This document shows positions 7,131-14,205 of a DNA stretch of 64,000 nt, one piece after another. Location of the stretch: contig NZ_JBDLLW010000001.1 of the NCBI RefSeq assembly GCF_043789415.1, forward strand, positions 248,001 to 312,000, written 5' to 3'. The notes beneath the pieces were generated by a model, which saw only the letters and a list, made by a program, of their open reading frames with translations, was not told the origin of the DNA and made no database searches. This DNA comes from Renibacterium sp043789415 (GTDB lineage Bacteria > Actinomycetota > Actinomycetes > Actinomycetales > Micrococcaceae). The position numbers and the translations under genes are program-made. Within the stretch, counting starts at the first letter, position 1. Every line of letters starts with the position of its first letter.

Positions 7131-9637
7131 GCCCCGATTTCCTCAAGGAACGTGGCAAAGACCCCTCCGCTGGCGAGCAGCTTCCGCTCGCGTTCGGTAC
7201 GGACATCGAGCTGGACCGGGACGGAATGCCCTTCCGAGCTGCTCAGCTGCAAGCCGCCGTCCTCGCCGCGCAGCAGTTCCAGCGTCTCTTTTCCGGTCAG
7301 GCCTATTTCTTGCCAGGAGGAAGGGAGCACGATAGGTGCGATGCCCATAGCGCAGAGGTTGTTCCGGTGGATCGATTCGAAGCTCTGCGCGAGCACTGCC
7401 CGGACGCCGAGCAGGCCAGGAGCCTTCGCCGCCCAGTCCCTCGACGAGCCGGAGCCGTACCGCCGCCCGGCAAGCACCACGAGCGGCGTCTCCGACGCCC
7501 GGTAACGAGCCGCGGCGTCGAAGATCGGCATCGTTTCGCCGGAATCCAGATGGAGGGTGAGCCCCGCGGGACTATTGGGGGTGAGCGCATTGCGCAATTT
7601 GGAGTTGGTGAAGGCACCACGGGCCATCACCTCATGATTTCCCCTACGGGATCCGAAGGAATTCATCACCGCTTCACCTTGTTCGCGCAAGTACCTGCCA
7701 GCCACCGAAGAGAGCGGAATGCTCCCGACCGGGGAGATGTCGTCGGTGGTGACATTGTCGCCCAGCGCCAGAAGCACTCGGAAGCCCCGCAGCGAGGTGA
7801 ATTCCTGCGCTCTTGAGGTGACATAGGAAGGTGAGCGGAGATAGGTCGATTTCTCCGACCAGGGATACCGAGGGCCGCTGGGCATCTGGAGGGTCTGCCA
7901 CAGTTCATGTTCTTGACGACGCTGGGAAAGCGCCTCGGCAGTGACGTAGTTGCGCACCGTCTCCGAGATTTCTCGCCGGCTCGGCCACAGTTCGCTCAGC
8001 ATGACAGGTTCGCCGTCCGCGTCGAAGCCCAGTGGCTCATGATCGAGATCCAGCGCGACGTTTCCCGCGATGGCAAGGGCGACGACGAGAGCGGGAGAGG
8101 TGAGATAGCTGCCAGCGGTATCGGCGTGCACTCGTCCCGGGAAATTGCGGTTACCGGAGACCACGGCCGCCACCGGCAACCCGTGCTCTGCAATGGCTTC
8201 GCTGACCTCCGGCAGCAGCCCCCCACCACCGCCATTGCAGGTCATGCAGCCGTAGCCGGCGACGTGGAAACCGAAATGCTCTAAATCGGTGAGCAATCCT
8301 GAATCGGTGAGATACCTAGTGACCGAGGGCGAGCCGGGAGACAGACTGGTTTTCACCCAAGAAGGCACCGTGCAGCCACGCTGCCGAGCCCGCCGGGCGA
8401 GCAGCCCGGCGGTGATCATCGAGGCGGGGTTCGCGGTATTGGTGCACGAGGTGATCGCGGCGATGGCCACGGCGCCCGGGGCGAGCCGCTGCCGGGCGGT
8501 GGCATCCGGCAGCTCCGCACAGACTTCGGTGAAGGAAGCACCGAGATTGGCCGGTTGCACCAGCTGGTCAGGGCGGGAAGGCCCGGCAAGGCTCGCGGAA
8601 ATCGCGGACAGATCGATCTCGAGAATCTCCTCGAAGACCGGCACCGCACCGGCGGCGTAATCGTGCAGCAATCCCATGCTCTCGAGAACCGTCCGAGCCG
8701 CTTCTACGACGTCCTTCGATCGTCCGGTGAGGGTGAGGTAATCGAGGACCTGGGCATCGGTGGGAAAGAGCGCGGAGATCACCCCGTATTCGGGAGCCAT
8801 ATTGGCCACGGTACAGCGGTCGGCGACCGTCAGGGTGCCCACTCCTGCCCCGCAGAACTCGATCATGGCGGGGCCGAGTTCGGCTTCTCTGATTCGCTGA
8901 GCGATCACCAGCGCCAGATCGCTGGCCTGAGCAGTCTCGGAGAGCGCGCCGCTGAGCCGTACACCGACCAACCGGGGCATCCGAAACGTCAGTGGCTCGC
9001 CGAGCACCACCGATTGCGCGTCCATTCCTCCGACGCCCCAGCCCAGCACGCCGAGCCCGTTCATCATAGTGGTGTGGCTATCGGTACCGAGCACCGTCTC
9101 CGGGAGCCAGCCGTGCTCCCCCTCCACGACGAGGGTGCAGAGCCGCTCGATATTGATCTGATGCACGATGCCCGCTCCGGGCGGATGCACGGTCACCCGG
9201 CTGAAGGCGGTCGCGGCCCATTTGAGGAAGGCGAACCGCTCGGCATTCCTTTCGAGCTCGGTTGATTCATTGCGTGCCAAGGCAAGAGGTCCTGCTGTCC
9301 ACTCGGCCTGCACGGAGTGATCGATCACGACGTCGATGGGCACCAAGGGACTCACCAGGCCAGGTTCCGGGGCCACGTCCCGGAGCGCCGCAAGGTCAAC
9401 CAGCATGGGAACGGCGGTGTAGTCCTGCATCACCATTCGCGTCGGCTGCATAGACACTTCGAAAAGCTCTGATTCATTGCCCGGCTCCAGCAGTCGCTGC
9501 GCCGCTGCCTGCTCACCGCGGGCTAGCAGGTTCACCGCGAGCAATCGCTTGGTATAAGGAATCCGATCCGCGGTGCGCTCAGCCTGACGGAGCACCTCGC
9601 GCAGATCAACCGCGAATTCATAGCTTGCACGACTCAT
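7127..9637 (-). CDS. aconitase-family hydratase, cluster-specific paralogue
   Basis: The 836-residue protein follows the aconitase A layout: VMQDYTAVPMLVDLAALRD near residue 70, IDHSVQAEW, PPGAGIVHQINIERL, the first cluster-ligand Cys in SCTNTANP (about residue 396), the CxxC pair in YGCMTCNGGGGG (about 460), and the substrate-binding YGSGSSRDWAAK near 730. All three 4Fe-4S cysteines are present. Housekeeping aconitases usually read GC-T-TCIGNSG; here it reads GCMTCNGGGGG, and the protein is shorter than the usual 890–940 residues. It is coupled by 4-base overlaps to the citrate synthase fusion upstream and the unknown gene downstream. Family role: reversible dehydration/hydration of citrate-like tricarboxylates. 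A modified substrate is likely. Confidence 0.9.
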   Translation of the reverse strand: MSRASYEFAVDLREVLRQAERTADRIPYTKRLLAVNLLARGEQAAAQRLLEPGNESELFEVSMQPTRMVMQDYTAVPMLVDLAALRDVAPEPGLVSPLVPIDVVIDHSVQAEWTAGPLALARNESTELERNAERFAFLKWAATAFSRVTVHPPGAGIVHQINIERLCTLVVEGEHGWLPETVLGTDSHTTMMNGLGVLGWGVGGMDAQSVVLGEPLTFRMPRLVGVRLSGALSETAQASDLALVIAQRIREAELGPAMIEFCGAGVGTLTVADRCTVANMAPEYGVISALFPTDAQVLDYLTLTGRSKDVVEAARTVLESMGLLHDYAAGAVPVFEEILEIDLSAISASLAGPSRPDQLVQPANLGASFTEVCAELPDATARQRLAPGAVAIAAITSCTNTANPASMITAGLLARRARQRGCTVPSWVKTSLSPGSPSVTRYLTDSGLLTDLEHFGFHVAGYGCMTCNGGGGGLLPEVSEAIAEHGLPVAAVVSGNRNFPGRVHADTAGSYLTSPALVVALAIAGNVALDLDHEPLGFDADGEPVMLSELWPSRREISETVRNYVTAEALSQRRQEHELWQTLQMPSGPRYPWSEKSTYLRSPSYVTSRAQEFTSLRGFRVLLALGDNVTTDDISPVGSIPLSSVAGRYLREQGEAVMNSFGSRRGNHEVMARGAFTNSKLRNALTPNSPAGLTLHLDSGETMPIFDAAARYRASETPLVVLAGRRYGSGSSRDWAAKAPGLLGVRAVLAQSFESIHRNNLCAMGIAPIVLPSSWQEIGLTGKETLELLRGEDGGLQLSSSEGHSVPVQLDVRTERERKLLASGGVFATFLEEIGA

Positions 9638-11022
9638 TGCTGGCCCTTTCCGACCGTGAGCAGCGATTCAGGCTGCTTGTAGCGTAATAGGGGACGGATC
9701 AGCACATTATTGGCTCTTTGCTCCAGGACGTGCGCGATCCAGCCGGGCAAGCGCCCGAGCACGAAGATAGCGACCGCGACGTCGTCCGGGATGCCGAGAA
9801 GCCGGTAAGTTAGCCCGGCGTACAGGTCGACGTTGGGGGCCACGCCGTGCCTGGCGCGCGGCGCCATGGCGGCGGCCAGTGCGTCGAGAATTTTCAATCG
9901 CCGGTCATCGCGGCGGGCTTCGGAGAGCTCCAGAACGCACTCCCGCAAATGCCCCGCCCGCGGATCGACCACCCGATAGACCCGGTGCCCGAAACCCATC
10001 ACGGGTTCCCCTGCCGCGAGTTTCCTGGCCACGTAGCTCTCCGCTTCCTCCGGCTGACTGAGTTCATCGAAGACGTCGAGCACTCCTTCGGAAGCGCCGC
10101 CGTGCCTGCGTCCGGTGAAGGTGGCAATGGCGGCAGTAATGGCGTTGATCATGCCGGCTTCCGTGCTGGTGGCCACCCGAGCGGTGAAGGTCGAAGCATT
10201 CGAACTGTGATCGGCGTGGATGATCAGCGCACGATTGAAAACCCGAACCGCAATTTCATCAGGGCTCTCACCGGTGAGGGCTTTCAGGACGATCTCCGCA
10301 TAGCATGCCCCTTCGCCTGGGTCGGGAATTGCCCGGCCGTCCCGGAGCGCAAGGTGCGTAGCGAGGATCATCGGCACACTGCCGAGAAGCATCAGCCCTC
10401 GCGCCCTCGCCTCATCGATGGTCTCATCGAAGACCCCCTGTGCGTGCAGCGGGGAGAGCGCTCCGAGGGCGGAAACCGCGGTGCGCAGCACCTCGAGCGG
10501 ATGGGCTGCCCGAAGCATGCCGATCAGCTGCACGATGGAATCCGGCAAGGTCATTCCGGTGAGGAGGGCTGCCCGCAGCACCTGCAATTCATGCTCCGAG
10601 GGTAAATAACCCTCGATCAGCAAATGCATGACTTCTTCGGCGCTCGCCCTCTCCACCAGATCGTGGATGCTGAAGCCGCGGTACTCCAGTTCACCGAGCT
10701 CGCCATCGATCCGGGTGATCGCTGAGTGATCGAATTCCACTCCGTCGAGGCCTCGGTGCACCCGATGATCAGGAGCAGAAGGTGCATCATTTTCGATGAG
10801 TCGCCCGCCTGCCGCCACGAAGCCCTTGATATCCGCTACCGTCCGGAGTCGGTGCACCAGCTCGGGAGCGATCTCGAGTTCGAAGGCGGTCTCAATACTG
10901 CTCATGATGTTCACATGCCCGAGAGAATCCCAGTCGGGGAAGGATTGATACGCGAGATCGTCTTTGACCTCAGCCGGTTTGATGCCCAGCGCCTGGGCAA
11001 TCACCTCGTTGACGGTGGTCAT
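9634..11022 (-). CDS. carrier protein–citrate synthase fusion
   Basis: Residues 1–75 form an acyl/peptidyl carrier domain with the phosphopantetheine site DWDSLGHVN (Ser 33). From about residue 88 the chain is a citrate synthase of about 375 residues. Its catalytic His sits in ALIIHADHSSNASTF (about 270), the second His in GFGHRVYR (about 341), the Asp in PNVDLYAG (about 395) and the phosphate/carboxylate Arg near the end (IRPLLRYKQPE). Usual citrate synthases read HADHELNAS; here EL is replaced by SS. The gene overlaps the adenylation gene by 4 bases, and that adenylation protein lacks its own carrier domain. The natural reading is that the adenylated acid is loaded on Ser 33 and the tethered thioester replaces acetyl-CoA in an aldol-type condensation with a 2-oxo acid. 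This is inference. Confidence 0.92.
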   Translation of the reverse strand: MTTVNEVIAQALGIKPAEVKDDLAYQSFPDWDSLGHVNIMSSIETAFELEIAPELVHRLRTVADIKGFVAAGGRLIENDAPSAPDHRVHRGLDGVEFDHSAITRIDGELGELEYRGFSIHDLVERASAEEVMHLLIEGYLPSEHELQVLRAALLTGMTLPDSIVQLIGMLRAAHPLEVLRTAVSALGALSPLHAQGVFDETIDEARARGLMLLGSVPMILATHLALRDGRAIPDPGEGACYAEIVLKALTGESPDEIAVRVFNRALIIHADHSSNASTFTARVATSTEAGMINAITAAIATFTGRRHGGASEGVLDVFDELSQPEEAESYVARKLAAGEPVMGFGHRVYRVVDPRAGHLRECVLELSEARRDDRRLKILDALAAAMAPRARHGVAPNVDLYAGLTYRLLGIPDDVAVAIFVLGRLPGWIAHVLEQRANNVLIRPLLRYKQPESLLTVGKGQQ

Positions 11023-12632
11023 GCCAGTTTTTCCCCGTTCAGCATGCGGGTGAGGGCACCCCTATCGATTTTGCCATTGGCATTGAGTGGAAACTCTTCG
11101 AGATAACTGATCGTTCTGGGCACCATATAGCTGGGCAGCCGTGCAGCCAGACCGCGGCGAAAAGCATCCGCTGGTACTTCCCCGATCACAAATCCGTGGA
11201 GAGCTGCTCCATCCGAGGTTGGAACGCAGACCGCTTGCAGGCAGCCCTCGGCACGCATGGCCGCTTCGACTTCGCCCAGCTCCACCCGATGTCCTCCGAC
11301 CTGCACCTGATGGTCGAGGCGTCCCAGGTGAATCAATCCCGCGCTGCGGGCCACTACCAGGTCTCCGGTGCGGTAACACCGTAGGCCCTGAACTTCGACG
11401 AAACGCCCTTCGTCGAGCTGCGGAGCACGCCAGTAGCCCGCGGTCATCTGGGAGCCGGTGACGCAGAGCTCCCCCGCCTCTCCAGGACTGACCGGAAGGT
11501 CTCGCTCATCGAGCACGAAACCCACCATGTCCTCGTAAAGTTCACCGATCGGGACATTGCCTCGTACGCATTCCTGAGGTGAAAGCACGGGATCCCAACG
11601 ATAGGCGGAGCAAGCAATGGTGAGTTCTGTCGGGCCGTAGAGATTCTCCAGGATCGAGTTGGCAGCAGCGGCTTGCCACACCGTGGCGCCGTGTTCGGTC
11701 AGTGCTTCACCGCAGAACAGGCTGAGCCGCAGACTCGGCATCGAGGCGGGTTTGAGCCCCGAAGCACGCTCCGCCGCGGTGATCACCGACGGCACGGAGA
11801 ACCACACGGTGAGACCATGCCGGGCCACGTAGCTCGCCGGGTCGAGGAGTTCAATCGGGTCCGCCGGGCACAGCGTAGCCCCGTGTTCCCAGGCCATGAA
11901 CATATCGAAAACCGAAAGATCGAAGGTCTGCTCGAAAGTCTGCGAAAGCCGGTCATCTGTGCTGATCCGGTAGCGTCGCTGGTTGACCGAAAGATGCGCC
12001 CGGACGTTGCGATGGCTGATCGGCACGCCCTTCGGGGCTCCGGTCGTCCCGGAGGTGAAGAGCAGGTACGCCAGATCATCTGGCTCCGCGGAGATCGGCT
12101 GCGGTAAGGGAGTAGCGAAGTGAAGTGCGGCGGCATCGAGCAGAACGGCGTCACCGAGCTGAACGCCGCTGAGTTGAGATGCGGAACTCTGCGGGAAGCC
12201 GATCACGGTACCAGCTTTGACGACGTCGGAAAGCTCGCTCAGCAGCTCCACATTCAAGGCATCGACCAGAATGGCATCGAGATCTGCGGCTTCAACCATG
12301 GCCCTAGTGCGTTGCACAGGGTACTTGGGATTCAAGGGCACAAAGGCCGCTCCGGCAGCGAGAGCGGCCGCCACTCCGATATAGGAGACCTCATTGCGGT
12401 AAGCCAGGATGCCCACTCTGCGGAGGGGCCGATCGGCTCTTGAAATCAACGCTGAGGCCCAACGCAGGGCGGTAGCGGCGAGCCTGCCATACGAATAGCT
12501 CGTCTCCCCCAGCCGCAAAGCCTCGGTACGCTGCTGAACTGAGGCTTGTTGAAAGAGACCGGCGCCGAGGGGGCTGAATGTCGATACCTGATGGGGTGGA
12601 GACAATGGCTTCTCCATAGCTTGCAGCATCAC
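11019..12632 (-). CDS. stand-alone NRPS-type adenylation domain
   Basis: An amino-acid-adenylating enzyme. Core motifs: FTSGTTGAPKG (about residue 189), FDLSVFDM with the Asp that in NRPS domains binds the substrate alpha-amino group (about 236), NLYGPTE (about 331), YRTGDLV with GRLDHQVQVGGHRVELGE, and NGKIDR with the catalytic Lys close to the C-terminus. There is no carrier or condensation domain. I start at GTG 12632 because GGAGAAAGG lies 9 bases upstream. The frame stays open to 12851, but that stretch looks non-conserved. As first gene of the operon, its partner carrier domain is most likely the one on the next protein (4-base overlap). The activated amino acid cannot be assigned safely. 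Confidence 0.9.
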   Translation of the reverse strand: MMLQAMEKPLSPPHQVSTFSPLGAGLFQQASVQQRTEALRLGETSYSYGRLAATALRWASALISRADRPLRRVGILAYRNEVSYIGVAAALAAGAAFVPLNPKYPVQRTRAMVEAADLDAILVDALNVELLSELSDVVKAGTVIGFPQSSASQLSGVQLGDAVLLDAAALHFATPLPQPISAEPDDLAYLLFTSGTTGAPKGVPISHRNVRAHLSVNQRRYRISTDDRLSQTFEQTFDLSVFDMFMAWEHGATLCPADPIELLDPASYVARHGLTVWFSVPSVITAAERASGLKPASMPSLRLSLFCGEALTEHGATVWQAAAANSILENLYGPTELTIACSAYRWDPVLSPQECVRGNVPIGELYEDMVGFVLDERDLPVSPGEAGELCVTGSQMTAGYWRAPQLDEGRFVEVQGLRCYRTGDLVVARSAGLIHLGRLDHQVQVGGHRVELGEVEAAMRAEGCLQAVCVPTSDGAALHGFVIGEVPADAFRRGLAARLPSYMVPRTISYLEEFPLNANGKIDRGALTRMLNGEKLA

Positions 12633-12650
12633 CCTAACCGACCTTTCTCC
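12630..12650 (-). promoter_or_regulatory. Shine–Dalgarno site fixing the adenylation gene start
   Basis: On the minus strand GGAGAAAGG (12650–12642) precedes GTG at 12632 by 9 bases and an in-frame ATG at 12629 by 12. No comparable purine run precedes the earlier in-frame candidates at 12851 or 12701. Confidence 0.6.
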
Positions 12651-12896
12651 ATCGAATAGCGATTCATGAGGCGCGCGCCCAATAGGACTTGAGGTTCTCA
12701 TGCGGATATCCACGATGACTGTCAGGAAGTCAGGTGAAACGAAAGTAGCATAGCAAAACTCACCTGAATTTGTGCCCTGAATCACACTTTGTTTTTCCGA
12801 GCTTGAATTGGCCCTGGGGATTCGGCGCTGAGCTGGGACTTCAGCCGTCACATTCGATAGACGAGTCGTGAAGACCAGACCTGCTGGTCAGGCGCG
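12633..12896 (-). promoter_or_regulatory. upstream region of the biosynthetic operon
   Basis: About 260 bases upstream of the first cluster gene. It is AT-richer than its surroundings near 12740–12800 and contains TATGCT (minus strand, around 12750) as a possible -10, without a convincing -35. I see no clear palindromic operator. The operon promoter should be here because the nrd operon ends with hairpins just beyond. Confidence 0.35.
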
Positions 12897-12949
12897 CTGC
12901 ACTGGTTTGGCCCACTGAAACGGGGTTTCACTGGGCCAAACCGGTGCAG
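12897..12949. repeat. long inverted repeat, 25-base arms
   Basis: Arms 12897–12921 and 12925–12949 pair over 25 bases with two mismatches around a 3-base loop. It lies about 105 bases past the nrdF stop and about 265 before the first cluster gene. The length and GC content would make a very stable cruciform or RNA hairpin. It has no U-tract on either strand, so it is not a classical intrinsic terminator. A partial third copy (GGTGAAACTGGGC) follows at 12953–12965. It may insulate the two operons or be a small mobile repeat unit. Confidence 0.75.
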
Positions 12950-12998
12950 CCCGGTGAAACTGGGCATTCAATGGGCTGGAGTATTGCCTTATACGCAC

Positions 12999-13040
12999 CA
13001 ATGGCTGGCCACCCTGCGAGAGCAGAGCAGCCAGCCATTG
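12999..13040 (-). terminator. hairpin downstream of nrdF
   Basis: Perfect 10-base arms CAATGGCTGG (12999–13008) and CCAGCCATTG (13031–13040), 16 bases past the nrdF stop. The following minus-strand bases are not U-rich, so termination strength is uncertain. Confidence 0.55.
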
Positions 13041-13055
13041 AATGGTTAAGCGGGT

Positions 13056-14033
13056 TTAGAAGTCCCAGTCCTCGTCTTCGGTGTTCACGGCCTTGCCGAT
13101 CACGTAGGACGATCCGGAGCCGGAGAAGAAGTCGTGGTTCTCGTCAGCGTTCGGGCTCAGCGCCGAGAGGATCGCCGGATTCACGTCGGTGACGGTGGCC
13201 GGGAACATCGCCTCGTAGCCCAGGTTCATCAGCGCCTTATTGGCGTTGTAGTGCAAGAACTTCTTGACGTCCTCGGCCAGGCCGACCGAGTCGTAGAGAT
13301 CGTGGGTGTACTGCACTTCGTTCTCGTAGAGCTCGTAGAGCAGATCGAAAGTGTAGGCCTTGATCTCTTCGCGCTTCTCCTCGGAGACCTTCTCCAGACC
13401 CTTCTGGAACTTATAGCCGATGTAGTAACCGTGCACCGCTTCATCGCGGATAATCAAGCGGATCAGATCGGCGGTGTTGGTCAGTTTGGCCCGCGAGGAC
13501 CAGTACATCGGCAGATAGAAACCCGAGTAGAACAGGAAGGACTCCAGCAGAGTGGAGGCGACTTTGCGCTTGAGCGGATCGTCGCCCTGGTAGTAATCCA
13601 TCACGATCTGCGCTTTTTTCTGCAGGTTCTCGTTCTCCACTGACCAGCGGAAGGCCTCGTCGATCTCCTTGGTGGAACACAGCGTGGAAAAGATCGAAGA
13701 GTAGCTCTTGGCGTGCACCGACTCCATAAAGGCGATATTGGTGTACACCGCCTCCTCGTGCGGGGTGATCGCATCGGGAATCAGGCTGACCGCCCCCACG
13801 GTGCCCTGAATGGTGTCCAGCAAGGTCAGCCCGGTGAACACCCGCATGGTGAGCTGCTGCTCATCCGGGGTCAGCGTGGCCCAGGACTGCACATCATTGG
13901 AGAGCGGCACCTTCTCGGGCAACCAGAAGTTGTTCACCAGCCGGTTCCAGACCTCGACGTCCTTCTCGTCCGGAATCCGGTTCCAGTTGATCGCCTGGAC
14001 GTGATCGACCAATTTGAGCTTATCGGGTGTCAT
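13056..14033 (-). CDS. nrdF: class Ib ribonucleotide reductase, beta subunit
   Basis: The 325-residue protein matches NrdF in length and content: WNRIPDEKDVEVWNRL at the N-terminus, the metal ligand HEEAVYTNIAFMESVHAKSY segment, and the later RDEAVHGYYIGYKFQ with Glu and His ligands. The C-terminus is acidic and aromatic (EDEDWDF), as needed for docking into NrdE. It houses the dimanganese or diiron tyrosyl-radical cofactor for deoxynucleotide synthesis. GAGGAAACAAG precedes the ATG. It is last in nrdHIEF and is separated from nrdE by 172 bases containing hairpins, which could lower its expression relative to nrdE or supply a separate signal. Confidence 0.97.
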   Translation of the reverse strand: MTPDKLKLVDHVQAINWNRIPDEKDVEVWNRLVNNFWLPEKVPLSNDVQSWATLTPDEQQLTMRVFTGLTLLDTIQGTVGAVSLIPDAITPHEEAVYTNIAFMESVHAKSYSSIFSTLCSTKEIDEAFRWSVENENLQKKAQIVMDYYQGDDPLKRKVASTLLESFLFYSGFYLPMYWSSRAKLTNTADLIRLIIRDEAVHGYYIGYKFQKGLEKVSEEKREEIKAYTFDLLYELYENEVQYTHDLYDSVGLAEDVKKFLHYNANKALMNLGYEAMFPATVTDVNPAILSALSPNADENHDFFSGSGSSYVIGKAVNTEDEDWDF

Positions 14034-14154
14034 CTTGTTTCCTCGTGCTGTCTATGTGTTGCTCCGAAGCGGGCGGGCAAGTACTTAATTGCGGTGCGAT
14101 GGGGCCACGCGATCGAGGGCCCCGAAACGAGCTTGCGAGTTTTGGGAGATCGTG

Positions 14155-14182
14155 GGGACGGGCGAGACTGCCTGCCCGTCCC
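14155..14182 (-). terminator. hairpin between nrdE and nrdF
   Basis: GGGACGGGC (14155–14163) pairs with GCCCGTCCC (14174–14182), a perfect 9-base GC-rich stem with a 10-base loop, starting 24 bases after the nrdE stop. A second weaker stem (GGGGCC/GGCCCC, about 14101–14123) follows. No U-run. It may be an attenuator or RNA-processing/stability element within the operon. Confidence 0.45.
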
Positions 14183-14205
14183 AACTGCCTGGGCCGACGT
14201 CGTGA

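Noticed and set aside
12633..12660. DtxR/IdeR iron box near the cluster start (TTAGGGTGA)
   Set aside because: Only a half-site-like string, no palindrome; iron control cannot be supported.
12633..12851. 73-codon N-terminal extension of the adenylation protein
   Set aside because: No ribosome site at 12851; the extension lacks conserved motifs and GGAGAAAGG supports a start at 12632.
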